A stretch of DNA of 64,000 nt from assembly GCF_007754425.1 (NCBI RefSeq), contig NZ_CP037452.1, positions 4,005,164 to 4,069,163 on the forward strand. Direction: 5' to 3'. A program made the position numbers and the translations under genes. Position 1 is the first letter of the stretch. Each line of letters opens with the position of its first letter. Positions 54,792-64,000 of the stretch are shown piece after piece. The notes below the pieces were generated by a model, which was given only the letters and a program-made list of their open reading frames with translations, was not told where the DNA came from and searched no databases. Origin of the DNA: Gimesia fumaroli. Lineage in GTDB: Bacteria; Planctomycetota; Planctomycetia; Planctomycetales; Planctomycetaceae.

Positions 54792-54820
54792 GTTTTAACG
54801 TTACACTTTGTAACTGTCAA
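54792..54820 (-). promoter_or_regulatory. Promoter of the BlaI-M56 operon
   Basis: On the minus strand a consensus -35 TTGACA (54820-54815) is followed after exactly 17 bases by TAAAAC (54797-54792), a 4-of-6 match to the -10 box. The spacer is filled by operator 2. Confidence 0.6.
54800..54814 (-). promoter_or_regulatory. Candidate BlaI operator 2 inside the promoter spacer
   Basis: GTTACACTTTGTAAC is a perfect 6-3-6 inverted repeat with the same TACA-N3-TGTA core as operator 1. It lies between the -35 and -10 boxes, so a bound repressor would exclude RNA polymerase, as MecI and BlaI do. Confidence 0.65.
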
Positions 54821-54861
54821 CTAAATTCCAGCCCTGAAATGAAACTTTCGGACGAATCAGA

Positions 54862-56424
54862 CTACTGCTGGCTGAAGGTCTGATCCCGCAAGCTGGCATC
54901 GCCGCTGTCATCACGGACGCTCTTGAGTGCTCCTGTCAGGAGGAATCCATCAATCTTGGATTGCGCGGCTGCGAGTTGGGATTGTGCGTCCACAAATTTA
55001 AGATTGGTATCAAAGAATGTTTTCCGGGCCAGCAGAATCTGCACAAAACCAACCTCTCCTGCCTGATATGCCTGATTCGCGATATCCAGCGACTCTTTGG
55101 CACTGGGAAGAATGTTAGTCGAATACAAATCAATAGCTGCGGTGGCTGTATCATACTCCCTGGAAACGACTGCCAAGCGTTCTTCAATGGCGTTTTTAAT
55201 CCGCAGGGCCTCCATCTGAGCTCGACAGATTTCTGCCTGTGCCGCACTGATATTCCCCTGGTTTTTATTACTGATCGGCAAAGGCACACCAACCTGCAGA
55301 TTCAGCATTCCTGAGTTAGTCCCATAGTCAACTCCTGCTCCTAACAGTGCCGTCATGTTGGGAATTGGCTGAACTTCCTGCCGCTCCAAGCCGGCAAAGG
55401 CTCGGGAAATGCGATCGTGCGCGGCGGCGTACTCCGGGCTGGAAGTGACGATATGGGTAGCAAGCCCTTCCCAGTCAACCACATCGATTTTTGTAGGAAG
55501 AGTTCCCTCTAGTTTTGTGTATTCCAACTCGGGAATGCCTGAGATCGCGGCAATTTCTCTCCAGACTGCAGCGAGTTTTGCCCTGGTCTGTCGCTGCGTC
55601 AGATGAACTTCACTTTTTAGGATCTTCGACTGCAGCACATCCACCCGAGTCCCTTCTCCGGCTTCCCTGCGTTGAATGGCAAAGTCCAGTCCCTTTTCTG
55701 CCACCTGCGAGAATTCAGCAATCAAATCCAGCTGTTTCTGCAATGCCAGTGCCTGATAAAACCGGATTTGAATATCAGTTCTGACGCGGAAACGCTGCGA
55801 TTCCAATTCCTGCAATTGCGCGGACAAGGTTGCATTCAAGACTCGATTATTCAGTTCGAGCTTGTTCGCAGTCACGAACTCTCGTTCAATAAAAGCCAGA
55901 TGCTGATCAGTCCCACGGTCCGCAAGCTGTTGTCCCTGATATCCCACGGTCGGGTTCGGACGCGTCGTCACCTGCTCTCGATATCCGGCTGCTTTCTGAG
56001 TCGTGGCAGCGAGTTCCTGTATCGCAGGATTATTTGCCAGGGCAATGGATTCCAGGTCTTGCAGAGACATCCCGCCAGTCAGGACTGGCTGATCTCCGGC
56101 TGCGGGAGCCTGAATTGGTTCCAGTGGAGTCGGATAAAGCTGCTCTTCCGCATCAACCAGTTTTACAGACTCTGTCTTTTCTATATCGCTGGCAGATGTG
56201 TTATGACTGGCAGTCGAAATGGACTTGAATTCCGTATCTCCCTCAGAAGAAATTTCAGGCTTCTCAATCTTGCTGTTAGCAACAAGAGACTTCGGTTGCG
56301 CAATCTCTTTCTTCGTAATGAATGGATTCATAGAACAGCCTGTCACCAGCAGGGAACCTGCAACAACAGCTTTCCCGAACGTCTTTACCTGGAACACATA
56401 ACCGTCATGTTTTGAACGTACCAT
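54862..56424 (-). CDS. TolC/CusC-type outer-membrane efflux lipoprotein
   Basis: Outer-membrane channel of a tripartite export system, 520 residues. The lipobox is AVVAGSLLVTGC. Two long helical repeats flank beta segments, typical of OEP (LQDLESIALANNPAIQELAATTQKA, IQRREAGEGTRVDVLQSKI, GVPLPISNKNQGNISAAQAE, ANQAYQAGEVGFVQILLARKTF). The last block matches the second-repeat signature of CusC/CzcC. ATG 56424 has AAAGGCG upstream and is preferred over GTG 56439. No inner-membrane pump or adaptor gene is present beside it. Confidence 0.9.
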   Translation of the reverse strand: MVRSKHDGYVFQVKTFGKAVVAGSLLVTGCSMNPFITKKEIAQPKSLVANSKIEKPEISSEGDTEFKSISTASHNTSASDIEKTESVKLVDAEEQLYPTPLEPIQAPAAGDQPVLTGGMSLQDLESIALANNPAIQELAATTQKAAGYREQVTTRPNPTVGYQGQQLADRGTDQHLAFIEREFVTANKLELNNRVLNATLSAQLQELESQRFRVRTDIQIRFYQALALQKQLDLIAEFSQVAEKGLDFAIQRREAGEGTRVDVLQSKILKSEVHLTQRQTRAKLAAVWREIAAISGIPELEYTKLEGTLPTKIDVVDWEGLATHIVTSSPEYAAAHDRISRAFAGLERQEVQPIPNMTALLGAGVDYGTNSGMLNLQVGVPLPISNKNQGNISAAQAEICRAQMEALRIKNAIEERLAVVSREYDTATAAIDLYSTNILPSAKESLDIANQAYQAGEVGFVQILLARKTFFDTNLKFVDAQSQLAAAQSKIDGFLLTGALKSVRDDSGDASLRDQTFSQQ

Positions 56425-57532
56425 GATCGCCTTTGACACCTGTAAACGTTTCAGAATTGATGAATCGACCGATTGTCCGTAATCTGACGATACAACTGTT
56501 TTGTTCGGTTATACCATTCGATGAACCTGAGCGATTCCAGTGAAATCAGCCCTGCGATTACTACTATCGCTATAGTAATCAGCAAAACCCACACAACTTA
56601 ACGCCCGGAGCCTGACAGGCAGGATGAAAGCATCCTGCACATATGAACTCGCCCTTCTAAACCAGACACGGATTTCAACTCGATCCATGCAGGATTCGGC
56701 AGTAACGTTTGGCAGGCATCATCACCGCATCTCTCATTGGTCAAGCCCCCTGCTCGCTATATTATGTTCCGGAAACGGTTGAAGGCGAGACGCCAGACTA
56801 GCGATACGCACGGAACAGAAATGGTGCAGTGCTTGATTCCAGTTTCAAACGTAAATCGCATTTCACTTCGCGATCTTCAGCTTGACAGGTTCCCGAAGCC
56901 GGCGAAACTTTGCGGAGATAGCGTCGCGTGCGCGAGGCTATGATTTCTCTTTTTCTCGCATACATTGTGTTTCATTGAACTTAGCGAAATCAGCAGTCAT
57001 AAGGCTCTTTTTTACAATCGAGTGTTTTCTAACATGTCAGACAAATGTTTCAACCAACATATACAGAGTATACTCGATATCACCGGCTCGCGCCAGTTCA
57101 CTCTGAGCAGTACGCAAAAAAGGGGCCATCGAAAGACTTCGTAGATTCTTCGCTGACAAATCACACTTATTCAATGACCATTCAAGTGCGGACCATAAGC
57201 GTTCGTCAGAGTACACACCCTGAAGTCAGCATACCAGCACTTGACCGTCGGACGCAATTGAGGAAACTTGCGAAACAATATCATTGATCACTCACACGGC
57301 GCGTTTCGCTTCTTCAAGCCCCCACCATAAAAAATGAAGATTCCGATTCACTATTCTGAAAAGAGCAATCAATGTCTGACGTTAGCTGCGATTTCGTTTT
57401 CCAAACCAAAGACATTGATCAATCCAGAATCAGCAATTCCCACCGAGATTTACCTTGTATGCTCTGATAGCTTTGATTACGATAAATGGAGATCTGACAG
57501 CGTTCACCCAACCCCACCTGCCAGCGTCACTT
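56425..57532. other. Long divergent intergenic region
   Basis: This is 1108 bases between the TolC-like gene (minus) and the PSCyt1 gene (plus). Several open frames of 60-90 codons occur in different frames; none has a ribosome site with a family signature. No IS end, tRNA or strong hairpin was recognised. It must hold two divergent promoters and may hide a decayed gene. Confidence 0.4.
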
Positions 57533-60406
57533 ATGATCTCCACACGATTTACCTTGCCTCTGTTTGTTGCTGTTTTCGTTTCGTTCCCGATTGGAGCGAA
57601 CCAAGCGGCTGAAAAACCACTCCTCTTCGAAGCGGATATCCAACCGGTTCTCTCTGCCAAATGTGGTAAATGCCACAGTGAGAAGGTTCGCAAAGGGGGG
57701 CTGGATCTCTCTACGGTCGCCGGCGTCCATCGCGGGGGAGAGTCAGGCGAATCCTCCATCGCTGACACTGTGGATGACAGCCTGCTCTGGATTCTGATCG
57801 ACGCGGGTGATATGCCGCCGGAAGGGCAGCCTCAGCTCACCAAAAAAGAGCGCAAACTCATCCAAACCTGGCTCTCCACAGGAGCGAAGTCAGCCAAGCC
57901 ATACCAACCCGAGGAAAAACAGCTCACACAACACGATGTACTGCCAATCATGTTGCTCCGCTGTACCACCTGCCATGGTGCTCGCCTCAAACGAGGGGGC
58001 CTGGATCTCAGAACTCCAGCCAGTATGCAAAAAGGAGGCGAACACGGCCCTGCCTTTATCGCAGGTAAACCAGCTGAAAGCCTGATGATTCAACGGATCG
58101 AAAGCCATGCCTGCCCCCCGCAAGAACAACTGCTGAAGTTTTTTGTCAAACGTCCTCCGCCCTCAGAAGTTGATACCCTGCGACAATGGATCGCCGCCGA
58201 TGCCCCTGTTGACAACATCGCCCCTGATGTTCCCGGCACGGAACCAGACCCACTCGTCACAGAAGAAGACCGCCAGCACTGGGCCTTTCAACCACCTGAA
58301 GCGCCGCTGGGAGTTTCCTCAATCGATGACCTGATCCTCAAGAAGCTTCAAGCACACAACCTCAACTTCTCCCCGGAAGCCGATCGAGACACACTCATCC
58401 GTCGCGTTTATCTGGATCTGACCGGCATCCCACCGACACTCAAAGAATGGAAACGCTGGCATAACACAGATGATCCAAACTGGTATGCCGCGATGATTGA
58501 TCATCTACTCGCTTCCCCCCGTTATGGCGAACGCTGGGGACGGTATTGGCTGGACATCGCCGGTTACGCCGACTCTGAAGGAGGGGTCTCCTCTGATCCG
58601 TTGCGCGAGGTCGCCTGGAAATATCGTGACTATGTTATTGATGCGTTCAATACCGATAAGCCTTATGACCGCTTTCTACTGGAACAGATCGCCGGTGATG
58701 AACTGATTGACTATGAAAACGCTCCTGCCACCACCGAAGAAATGGTACAGAATCTGGTCGCCACCGGTTTCCTCCGCATGGGTATTGACCAGACCGGTTC
58801 CCGCACAATGAATTTTGTGCCGGAACGCCTGGGTGTCGTCAACGACGCCATTAACGTCATGGGTTCCGGCGTTATGGGGCTGACACTGGAATGTGCCCGC
58901 TGCCACTCGCACAAATACGATCCACTACCACACCGTGATTATTATCGCTTCAAAGCGATTTTCCAGGGTGCTCTGGATGAGTACGACTGGCTGACTTTCA
59001 AAAACCGTTCGCTGGAATTAGCCACACCGGAACAGCAGAGCCGTGTCAAACAGATCAACCCCCTGCTCAATAAAAGACTGAAAAAGCTCGAATCAGCTCA
59101 CAAAAAAGCGATTGCAGCTTTGCAAGTCGCGATGCTGCGGCAGTTTTATCCGAAACAATCTGCTGCTGAACAGCAGGAGACCCTCCGCGCTTTAAAGATT
59201 GCCGATAACACGCGCACACAACGTCAACGGATTCTGGTCGAGAAATTACGAATCGCAGAAACCATGCCCGAATCGAAATTCTCAGAATCGGTCAAGCAGG
59301 CACAACAAAATGTAATTTCCATCGAAAAGCAGAAGACTGAAATTAAACAGCAGATGGAACCCCCGCTTACAATCCGTGCCCTCTGGGACCGGGGCGAACC
59401 TTCGCCCACTTACATCCTGCTGCGAGGCGAACATGATCAACCGGGCAAACTTGTAGGGCCCGGAGTCCCCTCTGTTCTGACCGACGGACGTACCCCCTTC
59501 TCGGTGCAACCACCGTTTCCGAAGGGAACTCCCAAAACCGGCCGCCGCCTGGCATTGGCGCGCTGGTTAACAAAGAAAGATCATCCCCTCACAGCACGTG
59601 TAATCGTCAATCGCATCTGGTATCACCACTTCGGCACCGGACTGGTAAAAACACTCGAAAATTTCGGTGTGAAAGGTGAACGTCCTTCGCATCCGGAACT
59701 GCTCGACTGGCTGGCTGTCAAGTTTGTCGAACAGGGCTGGCGCATCAAAGACATGCATCACCTGATGCTGAATTCCCGCACTTACAGGCAATCCAGCACG
59801 ATTACTCCTGAGATACAACAACACGATCCTCAGAATCGCCTGCTCTCTCACATGCCACTCCGCAGAATGAACGCCGAAGCGCTACGCGACTCAATTCTGG
59901 CGGTCTCAGGCAAGCTCGATCTCACCCCCGGCGGCCCTCCAGATTCGGTTACCGTCGACAGAAACGGCCTCGTCAGCGCCAACATCACCAGTAACGAAGG
60001 CTGGCGACGCAGTGTCTACCTGCAGTACCGTCGTACTGAAATTCCCACCATGTTGGATACCTTCGATTACCCTGAAATGGGGCCGAACTGTGTTTCGCGG
60101 ACCATCTCCACGGTTTCACCTCAGTCACTGATGCTGTTGAACAATGAACGTGTTCATTCTTTGTCCCGCGCGTTCGCCTCACGCGTCCGCAATATGCTCG
60201 CAGACCAGAACAAGGATGATTTGAAGACACAGATCGCACTCGTATATCAGCTGGCACTGAATCGCTTACCAACTGCAGAAGAAAAGCAGTTGGGACAGGA
60301 AACCTTACAGGAATTGAAATCGCTCTGGAAAGATAATCCGCAAGCAGCTTTGGATACGTATTGCCATACTATCTTAAACTCTGCCGCGTTTTTGTATATT
60401 GATTGA
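57533..60406 (+). CDS. Planctomycete cytochrome-type protein PSCyt1-DUF1549-DUF1553
   Basis: Exported protein of 957 residues. A signal peptide (RFTLPLFVAVFVSFPIGANQA) is followed by two haem-c-type motifs, CGKCH (KCGKCHSEKVRKGGLDLS) and CTTCH (LRCTTCHGARLKRGGLDLR), in repeated PSCyt1 domains. DUF1549 comes next (LIRRVYLDLTGIPPT, YGERWGRYWLDIAGYADSEG, RFLLEQIAGDEL) and DUF1553 at the C-terminus (LARWLTKKDHPLTARVIVNR, MPLRRMNAEALRDSILAVSGKLD in two blocks). A coiled segment lies around 500-610. Such proteins pair with DUF1501 proteins, as here. Redox or carbohydrate catabolism is proposed in the literature only loosely. ATG 57533 places the signal peptide correctly. Confidence 0.92.
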   Translation: MISTRFTLPLFVAVFVSFPIGANQAAEKPLLFEADIQPVLSAKCGKCHSEKVRKGGLDLSTVAGVHRGGESGESSIADTVDDSLLWILIDAGDMPPEGQPQLTKKERKLIQTWLSTGAKSAKPYQPEEKQLTQHDVLPIMLLRCTTCHGARLKRGGLDLRTPASMQKGGEHGPAFIAGKPAESLMIQRIESHACPPQEQLLKFFVKRPPPSEVDTLRQWIAADAPVDNIAPDVPGTEPDPLVTEEDRQHWAFQPPEAPLGVSSIDDLILKKLQAHNLNFSPEADRDTLIRRVYLDLTGIPPTLKEWKRWHNTDDPNWYAAMIDHLLASPRYGERWGRYWLDIAGYADSEGGVSSDPLREVAWKYRDYVIDAFNTDKPYDRFLLEQIAGDELIDYENAPATTEEMVQNLVATGFLRMGIDQTGSRTMNFVPERLGVVNDAINVMGSGVMGLTLECARCHSHKYDPLPHRDYYRFKAIFQGALDEYDWLTFKNRSLELATPEQQSRVKQINPLLNKRLKKLESAHKKAIAALQVAMLRQFYPKQSAAEQQETLRALKIADNTRTQRQRILVEKLRIAETMPESKFSESVKQAQQNVISIEKQKTEIKQQMEPPLTIRALWDRGEPSPTYILLRGEHDQPGKLVGPGVPSVLTDGRTPFSVQPPFPKGTPKTGRRLALARWLTKKDHPLTARVIVNRIWYHHFGTGLVKTLENFGVKGERPSHPELLDWLAVKFVEQGWRIKDMHHLMLNSRTYRQSSTITPEIQQHDPQNRLLSHMPLRRMNAEALRDSILAVSGKLDLTPGGPPDSVTVDRNGLVSANITSNEGWRRSVYLQYRRTEIPTMLDTFDYPEMGPNCVSRTISTVSPQSLMLLNNERVHSLSRAFASRVRNMLADQNKDDLKTQIALVYQLALNRLPTAEEKQLGQETLQELKSLWKDNPQAALDTYCHTILNSAAFLYID

Positions 60407-60411
60407 CGCTT

Positions 60412-61875
60412 ATGAATCACCAGCCCGAACAACCTCACACTCGTCGCGACTTCTTTGCCCGTACCAGCGATGGCGTCATGGGCGCTGCTCTGACGCACCT
60501 GTTATGCCAGGACTTTTTTGGTGGAACCCAGGCACTGGCGAATGATGCCCCGCATCAACCACAACAGTTTGATCTCAAACCCAAACAACCACACCACACT
60601 CCGAAAGCCACTTCCGTCATTCATCTGTTTATGAATGGCGGGCCGAGCCAGATGGATCTGTTCGATCCTAAACCGGTTCTGAACAAAATGGACGGCAAGC
60701 CGTACCCGGGCAACATTGAAGACCTGGGGAATTCCAACACCACCAGTATCGGCGAAATGCTGGGCGGACAGTACAAATTCGCCTGTCATGGAGAATCCGG
60801 AATGTGGATGGCAGATGTTCTGCCCCACACTGCGAAGATGGCCGATGAACTCTGCCTGATCAACTCCATGTGGACCGATCATCCAAACCACGACAATGCC
60901 TTGTATAAAATTCACAGCGGTCGCCTCTTCATGGGCTACCCCACGATTGGATCCTGGACGGTCTATGGACTGGGAACCGAAAACCAGAACCTGCCCGCCT
61001 ATGTCGTACTCACAGATCCTCTCGGTGCCCCCAAAAACGGTACACGCAACTGGACATCCGGCTTTTTGCCCCCGACATATCAGGGCACGCGACTCCGCCC
61101 CACGGGCTCGCCGATCCTGAATCTCAAGCCGCAATACGAGCAACCGGCGGCTGTCACCGAGTCTGCACGCAAACTGCTCAATCAACTGGACGGAATCCAC
61201 CGCCAGAAACGCCCCCACTATCCTCTGCTTGATGCTCGCATCGAATCGTACAGTCTTGCAGCGCGCATGCAGATGTCGGCCACCGAAGCCCTTGATTTAT
61301 CCAGCGAGACACAACACACCCTCACCGATTATGGCATCGGTGACAAAGAGACCGAATCTTACGGCAAACGCTGTCTGCTTGCCCGCAGACTGGTCGAACG
61401 GGGAGTCCGTTTCGTGCAGATCTTCCTGGAAGAACAACCCTGGGACAGCCATGCGGATCTCTCCGCCAATCACCGCGCCATGTGTCAACGAACCGACAAG
61501 CCGGTCGCCGCACTGCTCCGCGATCTCAAACAGCGCGGACTGCTCGACTCCACACTCGTCATCTGGGGCGGCGAATTTGGTCGCACTCCCACTACGCAAA
61601 AATCCGCCAATGGTTTCTCAGGCCGCGACCATAACATGCAGGCCTTTACATCCTGGATGGCCGGAGGAGGTATTAAAGGGGGAACGACCTACGGTATCAC
61701 TGATGAATTCGGACACAGTGTCGTTGAAAACCCCGTCAGCGTACATGACTTCCATGCGACCATTCTCCACCAGTTGGGGCTGCATCACCAGGAACTATTC
61801 TATACCCGCAGTGGGCTGGAAGAGCGTCTGACTGGTGTCAATCCACCGCGCGTGGTTAAGGAGATCCTCAGTTGA
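60412..61875 (+). CDS. DUF1501 domain-containing exported protein
   Basis: Second complete DUF1501 protein, 487 residues, 5 bases after the PSCyt1 gene and so probably coupled to it. The twin-arginine leader is HTRRDFFARTSDGVMGAAL. Family marks are VIHLFMNGGPSQMDLFDPKP, IWGGEFGRTPTTQ, GRDHNMQAFTSWMAGGGIKGG and VHDFHATILHQLGL. ATG 60412 is preferred to an in-frame TTG at 60403. The C-terminal gene end overlaps the start of the next gene. Function is unknown; Tat export suggests that a folded cofactor-binding protein is moved out. Confidence 0.93.
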   Translation: MNHQPEQPHTRRDFFARTSDGVMGAALTHLLCQDFFGGTQALANDAPHQPQQFDLKPKQPHHTPKATSVIHLFMNGGPSQMDLFDPKPVLNKMDGKPYPGNIEDLGNSNTTSIGEMLGGQYKFACHGESGMWMADVLPHTAKMADELCLINSMWTDHPNHDNALYKIHSGRLFMGYPTIGSWTVYGLGTENQNLPAYVVLTDPLGAPKNGTRNWTSGFLPPTYQGTRLRPTGSPILNLKPQYEQPAAVTESARKLLNQLDGIHRQKRPHYPLLDARIESYSLAARMQMSATEALDLSSETQHTLTDYGIGDKETESYGKRCLLARRLVERGVRFVQIFLEEQPWDSHADLSANHRAMCQRTDKPVAALLRDLKQRGLLDSTLVIWGGEFGRTPTTQKSANGFSGRDHNMQAFTSWMAGGGIKGGTTYGITDEFGHSVVENPVSVHDFHATILHQLGLHHQELFYTRSGLEERLTGVNPPRVVKEILS

Positions 61876-63674
61876 ACAATCCGGACTGTGAAGTCAATCG
61901 ACGCAAGTTTCTGACAACAGCGACCACCGTCAGTCTGGCCACCACACTCGGTATTAATATCGCCCGATCAACTGAGAAGCACTCCTCCGATATCAAATTT
62001 ATCGACACGAATATCAGCCTGTTTCAATGGCCCTTTCGTCGACTTCCACTCGACAATACACAGACACTGATTTATAAACTGCGATCACTTGGCATCGAAC
62101 AAGCCTGGGCAGGCAGCTACGAGGGAATCCTGCATCGAGATATTTCAACCGTCAATCAGCGACTGGCTGAGGAATGCAAGCGTTTTCCACAACTGGTTCC
62201 CATCGGCTCGATCAACCCCACACTTCCCGACTGGGTACACGATCTGCAAGAATGCTTTCACAAATATCAAATGCAGGGAATCCGACTGCACCCCAACTAC
62301 CACGGCTACACACTCGAAGATCCTCGCTTACTGAATCTCTTAAAACAAGTCGCTGAAGAACGTCGCTTCGTACAGTTAGCCGCAACTCTGGAAGATACCC
62401 GTACCCAACATCCCTCGGTGCGGGCAGCCGATGTCGATCTCAAACCACTGCCGGAGTTGGCTGAGAAGGTCCCCGGTCTCAAGCTTCAGATTCTCAACGC
62501 AAAACCCCGTCCTGATCTGATCGACAAACTTAGTAACGTCCCGGGAATCTTCTTTGATACCGCTCGCGTCGAAAGCACCGATGGTGTTCCGGCTCTGATA
62601 CGACGTCTCCCCGAGGGACGTGTCATGTTCGGCTCACATGCACCGTTTTTAATTCCGGAAGCGGCTCTGGTACGTGTCTCTGAATCGTCAACCCTTGATG
62701 CAGCATCTCTGCATTCGGTTCTGTCAGACAATGCAGCTCAGTTTCTGTCCACGATTCACACTACCAAAAGTTCTCCACCAGAGATTAGAGTCAAAAGCCA
62801 CGATTCACAATATACGACGACCGCAAATACCCCCGCTGGTTTACCTTCCTCGCAACAGCTTGAGAAATACCGCATCTGGGATTCGTACTTCACTCCCTCC
62901 CATTCCCATCCGGGACGAGATGGTAGCAGCAGCCTGATCGCAGAAATTGAACGCGCCCTGCCCGCCATCAATACGGGAAAGTTTAAAAAGCTCTGTTATT
63001 TCCCCCACGTTGGCATCGGTACGACCAGTGATACAGAACTGGAACAAAAGCTGAAAACAGACCCGGAAGTCGTGATGCAACCGCTGAAACGCTGGCCCGA
63101 CCTGCTGATGGGAATGATTCAACTCAACGCCAACAATCTACGCGGCTCGCTGGACGCATTAAATCGCTGGTTACAGGACGGCCCAATGCGCGGCGTTTAT
63201 TTTCCGGGAGGCGGACCGGCAGCCCTCACCTGCACTCATCGCAATTTCGATCCCCTCATCGAGCGAATTTCGGAATTGAACGGCGTAATCATGCAACACA
63301 CCTGGTTTATCACCGGAGGAAAACGGAGCCCCGGAGGATCGACGCCGTCCGAACTCGCGGTGCTGGCACAACGATTCCCCCAGCAGAAATTCATCTGCGC
63401 CCATTCCGGCGGCGAATGGGAACGTGGCATACGTGCTGTGCGAGATTCAGAAAATATTCTTGTAGAAACTTCAGGCTTTGATCCCACCGCCGGCTTCATT
63501 GAAATGGCAGTTCGCGAACTTGGTGCGGAACGCATCATCTTCGGCAGCCATCTCCCCTCCCGTTCTCTGGGCACGGAATTATGCAAAGTCACTGCAGCGC
63601 AAATTTCGGAAGCAGATAAACGCCTGATTCTCGGCTCCAATTTCCGCAACCTGTTATCTCTTTCAGACGACTAA
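61872..63674 (+). CDS. Tandem amidohydrolase-2 (TIM-barrel) protein
   Basis: A 600-residue protein with two amidohydrolase-related domains. Domain 1 (about 35-295) shows IDTNISLFQWPF, GIRLHPNYHGYTLEDPR and GRVMFGSHAPFL. Domain 2 (about 330-595) shows WDSYFTPSHSHPGRDG, FICAHSGGEWERG, NILVETSGFD and ERIIFGSHLPSRS. Domain 1 lacks several metal-ligand histidines; domain 2 keeps more. An NRRKFLTTATTVSLATTLG leader indicates Tat export. TTG 61872 is the start: AAGGAG lies 9 bases upstream and the TTGA overlaps the DUF1501 stop, so the triad is translationally coupled. Amidohydrolase-2 proteins act as decarboxylases or hydrolases; the substrate is unknown. Confidence 0.9.
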   Translation: MNNPDCEVNRRKFLTTATTVSLATTLGINIARSTEKHSSDIKFIDTNISLFQWPFRRLPLDNTQTLIYKLRSLGIEQAWAGSYEGILHRDISTVNQRLAEECKRFPQLVPIGSINPTLPDWVHDLQECFHKYQMQGIRLHPNYHGYTLEDPRLLNLLKQVAEERRFVQLAATLEDTRTQHPSVRAADVDLKPLPELAEKVPGLKLQILNAKPRPDLIDKLSNVPGIFFDTARVESTDGVPALIRRLPEGRVMFGSHAPFLIPEAALVRVSESSTLDAASLHSVLSDNAAQFLSTIHTTKSSPPEIRVKSHDSQYTTTANTPAGLPSSQQLEKYRIWDSYFTPSHSHPGRDGSSSLIAEIERALPAINTGKFKKLCYFPHVGIGTTSDTELEQKLKTDPEVVMQPLKRWPDLLMGMIQLNANNLRGSLDALNRWLQDGPMRGVYFPGGGPAALTCTHRNFDPLIERISELNGVIMQHTWFITGGKRSPGGSTPSELAVLAQRFPQQKFICAHSGGEWERGIRAVRDSENILVETSGFDPTAGFIEMAVRELGAERIIFGSHLPSRSLGTELCKVTAAQISEADKRLILGSNFRNLLSLSDD

Positions 63675-63761
63675 TTTGAGTCTGAAAGCAGTATTTCGCA
63701 CCCTTCCTGCAAACGATACGGTATCGTCGCAAGGCACTGCTACCATATTGCAGATTGTACT

Positions 63762-64000
63762 TTAACCTGTCACAAGTTTCGTCTGAAACTCGCCTTCGTT
63801 GATTGTAGGACGTTCAGGACGGCCATTGTATTTGTAGACCAGTTTCATGCGATCCAGGCCTAACAGGTGGAGAATCGATGCATGCAGGTCGTGAACGTGC
63901 ATGCGATCCTCAATGGATCGCAATCCCAATTCATCGGTCGCGCCAATGGTTTGGCCACCTTTAACTCCTCCACCGGCCATCCACATGGTAAATCCGGTGG
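63762..64000 (-). CDS. DUF1501 protein, C-terminal part, cut by the window edge
   Basis: The last 79 residues of a DUF1501 protein; the frame stays open to the edge ([14 protein letters not shown]). [16 protein letters not shown] and a YNGRPERPT tail match the family ending also seen at 61.7 kb. It converges on the amidohydrolase gene. The rest, and any partner gene, lies beyond the window. Confidence 0.9.
   Translation of the reverse strand, partial: TGFTMWMAGGGVKGGQTIGATDELGLRSIEDRMHVHDLHASILHLLGLDRMKLVYKYNGRPERPTINEGEFQTKLVTG

Overview
The window looks like chromosome of a planctomycete, most like the Gimesia/Planctomyces group. Supporting signs seen in the sequence are DUF1501 proteins, a PSCyt1/DUF1549/DUF1553 cytochrome-type protein, a DUF1559 pseudopilin-like protein, a DoxX + Gfo/Idh/MocA pair with a twin-arginine leader, DUF1573, and long carboxypeptidase-regulatory-like repeat proteins. 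Coding density is moderate, both strands are used, and there are no transposases, phage genes or CRISPR arrays. All naming is from motifs and family knowledge; no database search was run.

Layout. 0.1-4.5 kb: a PduO-like cobalamin adenosyltransferase convergent with B12-dependent methionine synthase (metH). 4.8-8.3 kb: a 1183-residue protein with PEPCK-like active-site spacing, best guess a PPi-type PEP carboxykinase. 8.7-10.0 kb: a lone DUF1501 protein. 10.3-12.6 kb: an asparagine-synthase-like ATP-PPi enzyme followed by a radical SAM protein that resembles the archaeosine enzyme RaSEA; this is the best candidate for an undescribed system. 12.6-20.7 kb (minus strand): ligA, GDP-mannose dehydratase, a CPA2 antiporter with CBS domains, an aldehyde dehydrogenase, and a ketosynthase that has lost its catalytic cysteine. 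21.3-25.5 kb (minus strand): ridA-like gene, then the housekeeping cluster ffh-rpsP-trmD-rplS-yraN, without rimM.

26.1-28.2 kb: leuCD. 28.3-34.0 kb: apbE-like gene, DoxX-like protein with a long insert, Gfo/Idh/MocA oxidoreductase (strong terminator after it), MFS exporter. 34.1-38.8 kb: DUF1573 protein, a large membrane-anchored FecR-like protein, and a TPR lipoprotein. A tRNA-Pro(CGG) lies at 39.0 kb. 39.2-47.5 kb is a carbohydrate locus: sialidase-like BNR protein, an esterase-BNR fusion that probably starts at an AUU codon, a divergent XylR-type regulator, a PhyH dioxygenase, and a kelch-Na+/solute symporter fusion translationally coupled to it. Together these suggest release, deacetylation, sensing and uptake of a decorated sugar, possibly sialic acid.

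47.5-56.4 kb (minus strand): small lipoprotein, DUF1559 protein, a BlaI/BlaR1-type pair in which the M56 protease carries about 13 carboxypeptidase-regulatory-like modules, and a TolC-type lipoprotein. The BlaI promoter has a dyad operator lying exactly in the 17-bp spacer of a consensus -35 promoter. 57.5-63.7 kb: a planctomycete catabolic-type triad (PSCyt1/DUF1549/DUF1553, DUF1501, tandem amidohydrolase). The window ends inside another DUF1501 gene on the minus strand.
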